From: an uncultured Sphingomonadaceae bacterium
Lineage (GTDB): Bacteria; Pseudomonadota; Alphaproteobacteria; Sphingomonadales; Sphingomonadaceae
Assembly: GCA_938050045.1 (NCBI GenBank)
Contig: CALLJS010000009.1
Span: 1 to 54,045 of the forward strand
Length of the DNA: 54,045 nt
Reading direction: 5' to 3'
Below, piece after piece: positions 43,000-53,342 of this stretch (within the stretch, counting starts at the first letter, position 1; each line of letters opens with the position of its first letter). The position numbers were made by a program, and so were the translations under genes. The notes below the pieces were generated by a model, which did no database searches, was not told the origin of the DNA, and saw only the letters and a list, made by a program, of their open reading frames with translations.

Positions 43000-44718
43000 T
43001 TAAGATAATTGACCAATACGCCAAATAGCTGTGGCTGTTCTTGCCATTTTTTTCTGGCGTGTTTTTATATTTTCAATTTCCCACTCATTATTTTCAAGCC
43101 CCAACGATTTAGTAGAGTCATATATACTTTGTTTTAAAACCTCTTTTTTCTTATTAAAAGGGTAGTTTTCTATATCTCTATTTCCCTTAACTTGCATTAA
43201 AGTCATATTACCTAATCTATATAAAAATAATTCATGATCATGGTCTGAAAATTGATCCCAACCATTCTCAGGGTTTTGGGGTAAAATATGTTCAACTGTT
43301 ACTTTGGGGTCGTTATAGTCAATAACCTTTTCAAATAATTGCCTTTCAATAGCAGTTAATATATACTTTACGATACGATTATTACGTGAGTCTGTAGTTT
43401 TAATTTCTTTGTCTGCAAAACTTGATCTAAAAGAATCATCACTAGGGTATATTGATTTCAACTTTTTTAGAATCTCGTTTTCGGTAATTAATTCTCCTCT
43501 GGAGATTTGTTGGGCTACAGAGGAATATATATTTTCTTGATCATTAGCCTGCAAACCACCAATAACATTATATCTTATAGAAATGGTAACAATATTGCTA
43601 AGCAAATTTGCAAAAGTATTGTTATCTAATTTATGTTTTGCTGCAATCAATAAGGGATAAGGAAGAGTAACTCTAAATAGTTTCAATAGAGCCGCATTAG
43701 CCTTTACGCTATCATCCCAATCAGAACTATCTGGTGAAGTCATTCCTAAATATGGGTCAATATCATCTTCTAATGCTGATATTAATTCAAAAACATTGTC
43801 ACGGTTAGTAATACTCCTTTTTATAGTTTTGAATAAATTTGGTTTCCTAACAACGCCATGCCGACTTATCCAGTGAGTGCGAAGAAAATCTGTAACCTTA
43901 GCCTCACCCAAACGCGTAACTATTTTTGCCCAACGATTATCGACTGCTTGCATTTCCCTATCGTTGACACCGCTGTTATGTATGACTGAGAAAAAATAAT
44001 TTTTTAACAAGTCAGTTGCAGATAACCTTACTCCACGGGCATTAAGTGTTTCAAACACCTTGTAAGCGTTCAATTCATCAGAAACGGTAATTACCGTAAA
44101 AAATAGTTTATCGCTAATTTGCTGGACAAGTTTTGCTAATAATACTCCAATATCATCAGAGTTTTTATTTTTGGAAATAAAGTGTTGTATCTTAGCAAAG
44201 AACCAATCCGAGGCTTTGCGCATTGAATGTTCAGAAGAACTAATATTTCGTTTCGGTAGCTCTCTTAGAGGTACCATATATTGTTGATAGTAATCATCAT
44301 TGTTACGATTGAGCGAGAGTTTAGGCTCTGTAATCAGAGTAATTGTATCAAGGTGTCCAATATAATTAGAGCGTATCTCATTTATTCTTCTTTGATTTTG
44401 CTCAGTAGACTCTCCTTCTTCGGCAACCTTTTTTAAGCATCTTAGTATAGATAACATAATGATAGACATAGTGGTTAAGCGCTGCTGTCCATCTATAACA
44501 TCAAATGATCTATCATCCTTTGTTTGTAGCACTAAATACCCCATATAATGAGCTGAATCATCAGATTCTAATATCTCTTGAATGTCCGACCATAGTTCCT
44601 GCCATTCAGTATCGGTCCAGCTATAATCGCGCTGAAACATTGGAATATGATATGTAAGGCCATTACCAAATAATTTTCTATAAGTATCATTTTGCGTTTT
44701 AAAGTTTGAAGCTGACAT
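43000..44718 (-). CDS. DUF262/DUF1524 protein, probable GmrSD-type defence nuclease
   Basis: A 572-residue protein. The N-terminal DUF262 (ParB-like) domain has YHIPMFQRDYSW and DVIDGQQRLTT; the C-terminal DUF1524 HNH nuclease domain has TVEHILPQNPENGW and YRLGNMTLMQVKGN. This two-domain layout is that of GmrSD, the type IV enzyme that cuts glucosylated hydroxymethylcytosine DNA, and of SspE and BrxU. DUF262 uses nucleotides to drive cleavage; no separate DNA modification gene is nearby. The gene is clearly richer in A/T than its neighbours (AAT, AAA, TTA codons common), pointing to horizontal arrival. It is inserted between a short asparaginase gene and lysS. Confidence 0.88.
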   Translation of the reverse strand: MSASNFKTQNDTYRKLFGNGLTYHIPMFQRDYSWTDTEWQELWSDIQEILESDDSAHYMGYLVLQTKDDRSFDVIDGQQRLTTMSIIMLSILRCLKKVAEEGESTEQNQRRINEIRSNYIGHLDTITLITEPKLSLNRNNDDYYQQYMVPLRELPKRNISSSEHSMRKASDWFFAKIQHFISKNKNSDDIGVLLAKLVQQISDKLFFTVITVSDELNAYKVFETLNARGVRLSATDLLKNYFFSVIHNSGVNDREMQAVDNRWAKIVTRLGEAKVTDFLRTHWISRHGVVRKPNLFKTIKRSITNRDNVFELISALEDDIDPYLGMTSPDSSDWDDSVKANAALLKLFRVTLPYPLLIAAKHKLDNNTFANLLSNIVTISIRYNVIGGLQANDQENIYSSVAQQISRGELITENEILKKLKSIYPSDDSFRSSFADKEIKTTDSRNNRIVKYILTAIERQLFEKVIDYNDPKVTVEHILPQNPENGWDQFSDHDHELFLYRLGNMTLMQVKGNRDIENYPFNKKKEVLKQSIYDSTKSLGLENNEWEIENIKTRQKKMARTATAIWRIGQLS

Positions 44719-44757
44719 AACATCCTCCTGATATACTCCTAATATAATATATCATAA

Positions 44758-46338
44758 TTAATCAAGCGCATCTGCGATTAATTTACGGCTATTGTCGATA
44801 CCATAAAGCGCGATAAAGCTGCCCATGCGCGGGCCTTGTGGTGAACCAAGTAGTGTTTCATACAATGCTTGAAACCAATCACGCAGATTTTCAAAACCGC
44901 CTTCTTTGCCAATGGTAAAGACCAATGTTTGAATATCTTCGGCTGCACTATCATCGCTCAGATTAGCCAATTCACTATCCAATCGTTGCAATGCTGCTAT
45001 CTCTATACCCGCTGCCTTTCGGCGCTGCAAAGTGGGCGCAATAAAATCCTTATGATAGGCCATGGCATTGCCAATCAGCTCATCCATATCAGGATATTTT
45101 TCGGGAGAAACATCGGGGGCATATTGGCTTAAATAGCTCCAAATTTGCTCACGGTTTGCATCGCCCATCACCCCGACTAGATTTAATAATAAGCCATAGG
45201 TCACTGGAATAATATCCGATGGAACATCCCCATTATGAATATGATGCACGGGATTGCCTAATTGTTTGTCAGGCGCTTGGTCATGCCATGATGCACGGAA
45301 TTGAAAATAATCATCGACGGCTTTTGGGATGACGCCCATGTGCAATTGCTTGGCCGCTTTGGGGTCGCGGTAAATATAAAAAGCAAGGCTATTTTGGCTG
45401 CCATAGCGCAGCCATTCTTCCAGCGATAATCCATTGCCTTTGGATTTAGAAATCTTCTCACCTTTTTCATCAAGGAACATTTCATAAATCAAACCCTCGG
45501 GTTTGCGCGCACCCAAAACTTTGGCAATTTTACCCGATTGTATCCCGCTCTCGGTTAAGTCTTTTCCATACATTTCATAGTCAACGCCCAGCGCGCTCCA
45601 ACGCATTGCCCAATCGACTTTCCATTGTAATTTCGCGCCGCCCGAGAGGATATTATGCTCGATCATTTCGCCATCATCTTCAAAGCGCACGAGACCATTT
45701 TGCGCATCAACCACTTCAACAGGCACTTGCAATACATGGCCGCTTTTAGGGCTAATCGGTAATATCGGTGAATAGGTGGCTTGGCGTTCTTTGCCCAAGG
45801 TCGGCAACATGATGTCTAATATTTGTTGGTTACGCCCTAGCACCAATTTCAATGTTTCATCGAATGCGCCGCTCTTATATTTATCGGAAGCAGAGACAAA
45901 TTCATAATCAAAACCATATTGATCCAAAAAATCGCGCAGCATCGCATTATTATGATGCGCAAAGCTCTCATATTTCTCATAAGGGTCTGGCACTTGGGTA
46001 AGCGGTTTGTGCAAATGCGTGGCCAGCATATCCTGATTGGGCACATTGGTGGGTACTTTGCGAAACCCATCCATATCATCGCTAAAGGCAATGAGGCGCG
46101 TTTTATTGCCCGTAAGCACTTCATAAGCACGGCGCACCATAGTCGTTCGCAGCACCTCGTTAAACGTTCCGATATGCGGCAGCCCCGATGGCCCATATCC
46201 CGTTTCAAACAACATCGCTTCGTCATTGGGCTTAGGCGCAGGCGCACCACGCTCACTGCGATAGCGTTTGAGCAATTTGCGCGCTTCTTCAAAAGGCCAA
46301 GCTTTAGATTTCATCGCAAATTCGCTATAATCGGTCAC
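44758..46338 (-). CDS. lysS: Lysyl-tRNA synthetase, class I
   Basis: A 526-residue class I LysRS of the archaeal and alphaproteobacterial type. The HIGH-like motif is GPSGLPHIGTF (about 50) and the KMSKS-like motif is KISKSKGNG (about 290). Alphaproteobacteria mostly use this form rather than the class II enzyme. The frame starts at ATG 46338 with a GGAAGATA purine tract before it. The gene ends just before the imported DUF262 gene and is divergent from the DinG-like helicase. Confidence 0.95.
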   Translation of the reverse strand: MTDYSEFAMKSKAWPFEEARKLLKRYRSERGAPAPKPNDEAMLFETGYGPSGLPHIGTFNEVLRTTMVRRAYEVLTGNKTRLIAFSDDMDGFRKVPTNVPNQDMLATHLHKPLTQVPDPYEKYESFAHHNNAMLRDFLDQYGFDYEFVSASDKYKSGAFDETLKLVLGRNQQILDIMLPTLGKERQATYSPILPISPKSGHVLQVPVEVVDAQNGLVRFEDDGEMIEHNILSGGAKLQWKVDWAMRWSALGVDYEMYGKDLTESGIQSGKIAKVLGARKPEGLIYEMFLDEKGEKISKSKGNGLSLEEWLRYGSQNSLAFYIYRDPKAAKQLHMGVIPKAVDDYFQFRASWHDQAPDKQLGNPVHHIHNGDVPSDIIPVTYGLLLNLVGVMGDANREQIWSYLSQYAPDVSPEKYPDMDELIGNAMAYHKDFIAPTLQRRKAAGIEIAALQRLDSELANLSDDSAAEDIQTLVFTIGKEGGFENLRDWFQALYETLLGSPQGPRMGSFIALYGIDNSRKLIADALD

Positions 46339-46482
46339 GGATATATCTTCCTATTAAAAGTTCAAACATTAATCATGCCGCTGTAGAGTAATAGAAACGC
46401 AATTCCAAGCCATAGCGATAGGTTATACATAAACATGCGCAAATATGTTGATTGGTATCTGTATAACAGTTAGTCGAAAAAT

Positions 46483-49215
46483 GTGAGCGATATAAACCTG
46501 TCTTTTCCAACATTGCATGCCAGCCATAGCGGTATTTGGGTTTGCGAGTCTGATGGCACGGTGAAAGCTGTTTCAAAAGGCGAAGCCATAGGCCGCGCAA
46601 CCGACACACCGATGATAATGATGAATGCGCCATTGGTCGCGCAGCGGCTGGGCTATGCGGAATTATCGGGGTTGGATTTATTGGAGCTATTTGCCTTTGT
46701 ATTGCCTGCCCAATTTATGGTGCCGACGCCAAGCGGTCTTGCCAAAACGCTTGGCTTTGAAATACCAAAAAACGAATCCGCCTATCCCATGCTCTATCGC
46801 AAAGCAGCACAATATCTCCTTAAAAAAATGCAATCCCCGCACTGGTCGCAGCGCATAGGCGCATGGGATAGTGCCCAAAGTCTTTATCGGATGCGCTGGC
46901 CGTGGGCATCTGCAATCATGCCTTGTCTTAATAAGCCCAAAGAGGCCGAACCATGGTTATTTTCACGGCTGAAAGAATGGGAAGAAAGCCCGCCGCGCGG
47001 ACCACCGCGCACTAGTGTGATTGAGCCTGAAACAATTTTGGGTAAGCTTGATAAGCTCACTGGCGATGGTGCTGAAAAACGCCAAGGCCAACGCGATTAT
47101 GCGCAGGCCGCAGGCTATATATTTGCGCCGCGCAAAGCCGAGCATTCGCCCAATATGATCTTGGCAGAGGCCGGCACGGGCATTGGTAAAACGCTCGGTT
47201 ATTTAGCACCAACGGCGCTATGGTCAAAAGCGGCCGATGGGGTCGTTTGGATATCCACCTATACCAAGGCATTGCAGCGTCAATTAACCCAGGAAACACG
47301 GCGGCTCTATCCGCATGAAATTGATTTCATAGCTAAGGTTGTTGTGCGTAAAGGCCGCGAAAATTATCTCTGTTTGCTCAATTTAGAAGATGCGCTACAA
47401 GGCGGCTTTGCAGGACGTGCGGCCATATTAGCGCAGCTTGTTGCGCGCTGGGCCGCCTATAGCAAAGATGGTGATATGGTGGGCGGCGATTTACCCGGTT
47501 GGCTTACAACATTATTTCGGCGTAATGGTTCCAATGCTCTTACCGACAGGCGCGGTGAATGTATTTATGCAGGCTGTCCGCATTATAAAAAATGTTTCAT
47601 TGAACGCGCTAGCCGCGACAGCCAAAATGCCGATATTGTCATCGCCAATCATGCACTGGTGATGGTCAATGCGGCGCGCGGTAGAGAGCATGAGCATCGG
47701 CCAAGCCGTATCATATTCGATGAAGGGCATCATCTTTTTGATGCAGCAGATTCTATGTTTGCCGCTGCTTTAACGGGCCAAGAAACCATCGAATTGCGCC
47801 GCTGGATTATCGGGCCAGAGGGCAAAGCGCGCGGCCGCAGACGCGGCCTATCGGCGCGGCTTGCTGATGTCGCCTCTTATGATGAAACGGGCGCAATGGC
47901 CATTAATGCCGCATCAAATACCGCAGAAGCTTTCCCATCAGAAGGTTGGCTCGGACGCATTCAAGAAGGGCTGCCCAGCGGGCCATTTGAGACATTATTC
48001 GCGGCGATACGACAGATGGTTTATACCCGCGATAAGAGCGCCGATAGCGGCTATAGTTTAGAAACCGAATTGGTGCAGATAGATGCCAATGTTATCGAGG
48101 CTAGCGAAGAAGCACTTAGCGCATTGGATGATTTATACAAAGCTCTTAATAAATTGGGATTGCGGTTGGAGGCCATGATAAGCAACCCACCCGATTGGAT
48201 GGATGGGCAATCGCGCGCGCGAATCGAGGGGTCGATTCAGAGCCTTGCGTGGCGCGTTGATACGATAGCGGGGTGGATGGCCTTATTATCGCGCCTTAAT
48301 GGTGTTCTTGATCCAGAATTTGTCGACTGGATAGCGGTTGAACGGTTTGAAGGACGCGAATATGACATGGGGCTGCATCGCCATTGGTTAGACCCAATGA
48401 TACCCGTCAAAAAAACTGTTTATGAACCAACCCAAGGGGTGATGGTGACATCGGCAACGCTAAAAAGTGGCGGCGATTGGGACAATGCCAAACAGCGTAC
48501 GGGGGCGCACCAGCTTGATTATCCCGCCGTCACATTTGAAGCAAGCAGCCCATTTGATTATGCCACTCAAGCGCAAGTGCTCATCATCACCGATGTGAAA
48601 CGCGGTGATAATGCAGCCCTTGCAGGAGCTTATGCGCAATTAATCAGCGCATCGGGCGGTGGCGCGTTGGGTTTATTTACGGCTATTAAGAGATTACGGT
48701 CAACCTATGCGCGTATTGCCGACAAAATGGCGCGCGATGGTTTGCCATTATATGCGCAGCATGTTGATCCTATTGATACGGGGACTTTGGTCGATATTTT
48801 CCGCGATGACCCCAATGCCTCTTTATTGGGAACCGATGCGCTGCGCGATGGTGTCGATATAGCTGGTAATTCCTTGCGGCTTGTCATTATGGAACAAATC
48901 CCTTGGCCGCGTCCCGATATTTTGCACAAAGCTAGACGTCTTGCCAATGGCGGGACAGATTATGATGATCGAATCATTCGCGCCCGCCTTGCCCAAGCTT
49001 TTGGTCGGTTAATCCGGCGCGCCGATGATGTTGGCCATTTCATATTATTATCAGCGGCCACGCCTTCGCGCTTGCTCAATGCTTTTCCTGATGGCACTAT
49101 CATCAAGCGCGTAACATTAGATGAAGCCATACAATCGGTAAAAACAAAGCTTTCATCGCAACCCAAATTGATGCAAAAGAAAAAAGACTTCGATATCGAA
49201 GATAATATATTTTAG
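46483..49215 (+). CDS. DinG/XPD-type ATP-dependent DNA helicase
   Basis: A 910-residue superfamily 2 helicase. The Walker A is AEAGTGIGKTLGY (about 229), the DEAH box is IIFDEGHHLFDAAD, and the C-terminal helicase motifs include VTSATLKSGG and the final QAFGRLIRRADDVG. Four Cys suited to an iron-sulphur cluster occur between the two (ENYLCLLNLE, GECIYAGCPHYKKC). The first 200 residues are a conserved alphaproteobacterial extension. It probably repairs recombination intermediates and R-loops. The start is GTG 46483; no ATG precedes the family homology. Followed 10 bases later by a SixA-like phosphatase gene. Confidence 0.9.
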   Translation: MSDINLSFPTLHASHSGIWVCESDGTVKAVSKGEAIGRATDTPMIMMNAPLVAQRLGYAELSGLDLLELFAFVLPAQFMVPTPSGLAKTLGFEIPKNESAYPMLYRKAAQYLLKKMQSPHWSQRIGAWDSAQSLYRMRWPWASAIMPCLNKPKEAEPWLFSRLKEWEESPPRGPPRTSVIEPETILGKLDKLTGDGAEKRQGQRDYAQAAGYIFAPRKAEHSPNMILAEAGTGIGKTLGYLAPTALWSKAADGVVWISTYTKALQRQLTQETRRLYPHEIDFIAKVVVRKGRENYLCLLNLEDALQGGFAGRAAILAQLVARWAAYSKDGDMVGGDLPGWLTTLFRRNGSNALTDRRGECIYAGCPHYKKCFIERASRDSQNADIVIANHALVMVNAARGREHEHRPSRIIFDEGHHLFDAADSMFAAALTGQETIELRRWIIGPEGKARGRRRGLSARLADVASYDETGAMAINAASNTAEAFPSEGWLGRIQEGLPSGPFETLFAAIRQMVYTRDKSADSGYSLETELVQIDANVIEASEEALSALDDLYKALNKLGLRLEAMISNPPDWMDGQSRARIEGSIQSLAWRVDTIAGWMALLSRLNGVLDPEFVDWIAVERFEGREYDMGLHRHWLDPMIPVKKTVYEPTQGVMVTSATLKSGGDWDNAKQRTGAHQLDYPAVTFEASSPFDYATQAQVLIITDVKRGDNAALAGAYAQLISASGGGALGLFTAIKRLRSTYARIADKMARDGLPLYAQHVDPIDTGTLVDIFRDDPNASLLGTDALRDGVDIAGNSLRLVIMEQIPWPRPDILHKARRLANGGTDYDDRIIRARLAQAFGRLIRRADDVGHFILLSAATPSRLLNAFPDGTIIKRVTLDEAIQSVKTKLSSQPKLMQKKKDFDIEDNIF

Positions 49216-49225
49216 GTTCCATATC

Positions 49226-49765
49226 ATGAAAAAACTCAGCCTCTTACGGCATGCAAAATCTGATTGGCAAGACCCAACAACGCGCGATTTTGATCGTCCT
49301 TTGAACGATAAAGGTAAGCGTGTTGCTCGGGCTATGGGACATTGGGTCGCGGCGCAAAAAATTCGTTTTGATCATATTATCGCGAGCCCTGCACTGCGCG
49401 TACAGGAAACAATAGAATATTTCATCGAAGGCTATGGCAAGAGATTTGATATAGATTGGGAGCGCAAAATCTATCTCGCATCCTCCGCGACAATATTAGA
49501 TGTGGTGCGCGAGAGCGATGATGACTATGCTCATATATTAGTGGTTGGTCACAACCCTGGGATAGAGGATATCATATTTGACCTTGTCCCTGATAATGGA
49601 TCAAAACTTCGCGATATGGTCGAGAAAAAATATCCCACAGGGGCGTTTTCAAAGCTGCACCTTGATTGTAACCATTGGACCGAACTCTCTAATAACCCAG
49701 CACAGTTTGAAACATTCATGCCGCCGAGAAATATCGATCCGAACTTTGGCCCTAATAATATTTAA
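49226..49765 (+). CDS. SixA-like histidine phosphatase
   Basis: A 179-residue phosphatase of the histidine-phosphatase superfamily. LLRHAKSDW contains the catalytic RHG-type motif (as RHA) of SixA, followed by FDRPLNDKGKRVARAMG, and a second His in VVGHNPGIED. SixA proteins remove phosphate from phosphohistidine in phosphorelay proteins or phosphotransferase components. It lies 10 bases after the helicase gene in the same direction; a link in function is not obvious. Confidence 0.88.
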   Translation: MKKLSLLRHAKSDWQDPTTRDFDRPLNDKGKRVARAMGHWVAAQKIRFDHIIASPALRVQETIEYFIEGYGKRFDIDWERKIYLASSATILDVVRESDDDYAHILVVGHNPGIEDIIFDLVPDNGSKLRDMVEKKYPTGAFSKLHLDCNHWTELSNNPAQFETFMPPRNIDPNFGPNNI

Positions 49766-49792
49766 GGTTTTTATATGGCTCTATTTATTAAT

Positions 49793-50158
49793 TTAGGACG
49801 CGAGAGCTTGGCGCAAACCATGCGCAATTTGGATCAATTCACTCTCTAAATCACCATTCATCGCGCGCTCATAAGCAGGCGAAGCATAAGATGAACCATC
49901 ATTATCATTTGGATTTTTATTGGCGGCGCGCAAATATTTTTGCGCCCCTTTTATCGTATAGCCTTGGTCATAGATAAGGTGATGAATTTCATGTAATAAT
50001 TGCACATCTTCGCTGCGATAATAACGTCTACCGCCAGCGCGTTTAAGAGGATTTAGCATTGAGAATTTCTCTTCCCAATAGCGCAATATATGCGGTTGAA
50101 CGCCTAGATTTTTGGATATTTCACCAATGGTCTTAAGAGCGTCTTGCGATTTTTCCAA
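49793..50158 (-). CDS. MerR family transcriptional regulator
   Basis: A 121-residue regulator with a MerR winged helix: TIGEISKNLGVQPHILRYWEEKF, then KRAGGRRYYRSEDVQLLHEI and the wing helix IYDQGYTIKGAQKYLR. There is no ligand-binding domain, only a short tail. This version always sits beside ihfA in alphaproteobacteria; the target is unknown. It ends close to the converging SixA-like gene and lies 28 bases after ihfA. Confidence 0.92.
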   Translation of the reverse strand: MEKSQDALKTIGEISKNLGVQPHILRYWEEKFSMLNPLKRAGGRRYYRSEDVQLLHEIHHLIYDQGYTIKGAQKYLRAANKNPNDNDGSSYASPAYERAMNGDLESELIQIAHGLRQALAS

Positions 50159-50186
50159 AACTTATTCTCCTAAGCTATGACTATGA

Positions 50187-50477
50187 TTAGCTAATGCGAC
50201 TGCGCATCCCTTGGCTCGCACGAAAAGTGAGAACTCGGCGCTTTGAAATTTCAGCTTCTACGCCAGTTTTAGGGTTACGCCCAATACGAGGATCTTTGTC
50301 ACGAATTACAAATGTACCAAATCCAGATATTTTGACATTTTCACCCGATTCTGCAGCCACAAGAATATGCTCCATAACCGATTCAATTATGTTGGAAGCA
50401 TCAGAGCGCGATAAGCCTATTTGTTGTTTAATGGCATCTGCCAAGTCTGCGCGCGTGAGCGTTGCAGTATCAGTCAT
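50187..50477 (-). CDS. ihfA: Integration host factor, alpha subunit
   Basis: A 96-residue DNA-bending protein of the IHF/HU family. [20 protein letters not shown] begins the dimer-forming helices, [25 protein letters not shown] is the core, and the flexible arm ([16 protein letters not shown]) fits IhfA rather than HU. IHF in RcGTA hosts helps activation of GTA expression in some reports I recall only vaguely, so I draw no link here. AGGGGAT precedes the ATG. Confidence 0.95.
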   Translation of the reverse strand: MTDTATLTRADLADAIKQQIGLSRSDASNIIESVMEHILVAAESGENVKISGFGTFVIRDKDPRIGRNPKTGVEAEISKRRVLTFRASQGMRSRIS

Positions 50478-50623
50478 GAGTATCCCCTATATGCACATCC
50501 TGCTCATAACCTTATATCGCAAGATGATTTATTAGATTTTTTAATCAGATAGCATATAATAGTGACGAAGTAAAATAACGAAATAAGATTAGAAAAAATA
50601 AATCTAATAATTAAAAGGCCAAA

Positions 50624-50774
50624 CCTATTTAGATGCACCGTATAGTTTGAAGCTCCGCGGCCATAGGAAAGTCCATACGCCAAGGTCTTACATAAAACCA
50701 TAAGAAGGACAAGCAAGCGCAAAGATGCTATGCTCGTACGCGCTTGTTAGACGCTGCATTGAGACCTAAATAGA
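50624..50774. ncRNA. Candidate structured RNA between ihfA and fabH
   Basis: About 150 bases that close on themselves: 50625-50632 pairs perfectly with 50766-50773 (8 bp), and the next bases 50633-50637 with 50755-50759 (5 bp) after a 6-base bulge. Inside, 50711-50717 pairs with 50741-50747 (CAAGCGC/GCGCTTG) in a hairpin with a smaller inner stem. The length and long closing helix are reminiscent of 6S RNA. The segment AGGAAAGTCC at 50664-50673 (plus strand) matches the RNase P core, but the rest of RNase P is absent. Strand is undecided: TATAAT at 50555-50560 would favour plus, and the fabH stop directly upstream would favour minus. Confidence 0.4.
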
Positions 50775-50777
50775 ATA

Positions 50778-51746
50778 TTAATATTGAACCACCGAAGCAC
50801 CCCATGTAAAGCCGCCGCCCATAGCTTCTAATATGATTATATCGCCGTCTTTAATCCGGCCATCGCGCACAGCAACATCGAGCGCAAGTGGAACCGAAGC
50901 CGCAGAGGTATTTGCATGCTGATCCACCGTTTTGACCACCTTGTCTGGCGACAATTTTAATTTTTTAGCCGTGGCATCTATGATTCTAGCATTGGCCTGA
51001 TGCGGTACAACCCAATCAACATCTTGCGGTGCTATGTTGGCGGCGTCTAATGCTTCATTCAAAACATTGGTCAAATTCACAACGGCATGGCGAAATACTT
51101 CGCGCCCTTTCATCCGCAATTTACCAACAGTTTGCGTGGTTGATGGCCCACCATCAACATAAAGCAGTTGATTATGCGCGCCATCGGCATGCAATTTAGT
51201 CGCTAATGCGCCCTTTCCGCTGTTATCGGCGCACAGCACAACAGCACCAGCACCATCGCCAAATAAGACACATGTTGTCCGATCTTCCCAATCCAAAATT
51301 CTGCTAAATGTCTCGGCACCAATCACGAGCGCGTTTTTGGCACTACCAGCTCTAATCATGCTTTCTGCTACAGAAAAAGCATAGAGGAAACCTGAGCATA
51401 CAGCGGCCACATCAAATGCAACGCCACCATTAGCACCTATTATATTTTGGACAATGGTCGCCGTCGCTGGGAATGTTTGATCGGGTGTCGCGGTAGCCAC
51501 AATGATAAGATCAATATCGCATGCATCCATATTCGCGCTTTTCAGAGCTTCTATTGAAGCCTGCGCCGCCAAAGAGGCGGTTGTTTCATCATCGTCAGCT
51601 ATATAGCGAAATTTAATACCAGTGCGTTCGGTTATCCATTCATCGGTTGTGTCTACTCGCTCGGCTAATTGCGCATTTGAAACCCTGTTGCGAGGCAATG
51701 CAGAGCCTGTACCTTTGATGGCTGCTCTAATGGGAGAATCGCTCAT
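50778..51746 (-). CDS. fabH: 3-oxoacyl-[ACP] synthase III
   Basis: Starts fatty acid synthesis by condensing acetyl-CoA with malonyl-ACP. The 322 residues show the catalytic Cys in [11 protein letters not shown] (about 114), His in [11 protein letters not shown] (about 247) and Asn in [10 protein letters not shown] (about 277). It overlaps plsX by four bases. The next gene downstream, ihfA, is 300 bases away with a structured segment between them. Confidence 0.97.
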   Translation of the reverse strand: MSDSPIRAAIKGTGSALPRNRVSNAQLAERVDTTDEWITERTGIKFRYIADDDETTASLAAQASIEALKSANMDACDIDLIIVATATPDQTFPATATIVQNIIGANGGVAFDVAAVCSGFLYAFSVAESMIRAGSAKNALVIGAETFSRILDWEDRTTCVLFGDGAGAVVLCADNSGKGALATKLHADGAHNQLLYVDGGPSTTQTVGKLRMKGREVFRHAVVNLTNVLNEALDAANIAPQDVDWVVPHQANARIIDATAKKLKLSPDKVVKTVDQHANTSAASVPLALDVAVRDGRIKDGDIIILEAMGGGFTWGASVVQY

Positions 51747-52825
51747 ATTCCATTCTCCAAATCACCCTTATCAAACCCTGCATCGCCAAAATCAGCCGAT
51801 AATCCATCAATTGATTTAATATCTTCTGCGATACGTTTAGTGATTTTATCTTCTACGAGACAAGCAGCCACTTCGATAGCTTTGGCAACGCCTTTCTCAT
51901 TTGCGCTGCCATGGCTTTTTACGACAACACCGTTTAGCCCCATAAACACCGCGCCATTATGATTATTGGGGTCCAGATGATGCTTGAGCAATTCGGTGGC
52001 TGGCCGCGATACTAAAAACCCAAATTTAGATCGGATAGAGCTGGTGAAAGCGCGCTTCAACAAATCGGTCACAAAGCGCGCTGCGCCCTCGACCGCTTTC
52101 AGGGCAATATTGCCTGAATAACCATCGCATACAATCACATCTGCATCGCCGCTATTGATTTTATCGGCCTCGGTATAGCCTTGGAAACTCAGCGGCAAGC
52201 TATCCGTATCTGTGAGGTAATTGGACGCCGCCCGAACGCTGTCTTTACCCTTAATTTCCTCAGTCCCGATGTTGAGTAATTTTACGCTTGGTTTTTCAAT
52301 ACCATAAATAACGCGCGCATAGGCTGCGCCCATAACGGCAAATTGCACCAAATTGCGCGCATCGCATTCTGTATTAGCCCCAAGATCAAGCATGACCACA
52401 TCGCTGTCTTTCATGGTCGGCAATAAAGCGGCTAACGCAGGACGATCAATCCCAGGCATGGAACGCAAAGCAAAATTTGCAATCGCCAATAATGCACCTG
52501 TATTGCCAGCACTTACCGCCGCACTTGCCTTACCCGATTTCACAGCATCAATGGCCGAGCCCATCGATGTCCGTTTCGATCGGCGCAATAAATCGCGTGA
52601 TACTTTATCATCCGAAGAGACAATATCGGTGGTATGTAATATTTCGCAATAAGCCCTCAGATTAGGATGATTTTCGAGCGCAAGCGCAATATCATCTTTA
52701 TCACCAACCAGTAAAAATCGAAAATTGGGATGGCGATGCCGCGCCAATGCAGCACCAGCAACCATCACAGATATACCTTCATCTCCACCCATCGCGTCGA
52801 TGGCGATAAGCGGTTCAATGGTCAC
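51743..52825 (-). CDS. plsX: Phosphate acyltransferase PlsX
   Basis: Makes acyl-phosphate from acyl-ACP for phospholipid synthesis. The 360 residues include the N-terminal [26 protein letters not shown] and [20 protein letters not shown] motifs. It overlaps fabH (ATGA), a conserved arrangement. It is preceded by rpmF at 113 bases on the same strand. Confidence 0.97.
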   Translation of the reverse strand: MTIEPLIAIDAMGGDEGISVMVAGAALARHRHPNFRFLLVGDKDDIALALENHPNLRAYCEILHTTDIVSSDDKVSRDLLRRSKRTSMGSAIDAVKSGKASAAVSAGNTGALLAIANFALRSMPGIDRPALAALLPTMKDSDVVMLDLGANTECDARNLVQFAVMGAAYARVIYGIEKPSVKLLNIGTEEIKGKDSVRAASNYLTDTDSLPLSFQGYTEADKINSGDADVIVCDGYSGNIALKAVEGAARFVTDLLKRAFTSSIRSKFGFLVSRPATELLKHHLDPNNHNGAVFMGLNGVVVKSHGSANEKGVAKAIEVAACLVEDKITKRIAEDIKSIDGLSADFGDAGFDKGDLENGI

Positions 52826-52938
52826 TGTTTAATTCTCCAATAAAAGAGGGGCATTAGATTATGTTTCAACATTGTGAAATGATATTGACCTGTAGCATTA
52901 TATACAAGCTTAATTATTCGCTTATATCTGTACAGAAA

Positions 52939-53115
52939 TTAGACGAGTGAGAGTATCTCGCGGCCATTATAATATCCGCATTCACCGCACATATGATGGG
53001 GGCGTTTTAATTCGCCGCAATTTGGACATTCTTGAAATGCCTCTACTTTCAACGCATCATGTGACCTGCGCATTCCGCGCTTAGACGGTGTAGTTTTTCT
53101 TTTAGGTACAGCCAT
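52939..53115 (-). CDS. rpmF: 50S ribosomal protein L32
   Basis: A 58-residue ribosomal protein. It begins [20 protein letters not shown] and has the zinc-binding cysteines [18 protein letters not shown]. It heads the rpmF-plsX-fabH block on the minus strand, the common order in proteobacteria. Confidence 0.96.
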   Translation of the reverse strand: MAVPKRKTTPSKRGMRRSHDALKVEAFQECPNCGELKRPHHMCGECGYYNGREILSLV

Positions 53116-53342
53116 TTCGAGACCCGCTCTTTGTTTAAGTCATTGGTAATAAAAACAATATTGTACATGTTTTAATATCCTATACCATAAAGCGGTAAGA
53201 ATCACAAAACATAATATTGCATTGCTAAGCGGTGCGCTATAACGGGTTTTTAGGACTTTGCAATATGTCACGGGCAGGCTAAGGTAAATATTATCAAAAA
53301 ATATCAATAATTCATATTATCATTCATTATCTGGGAATCAAA

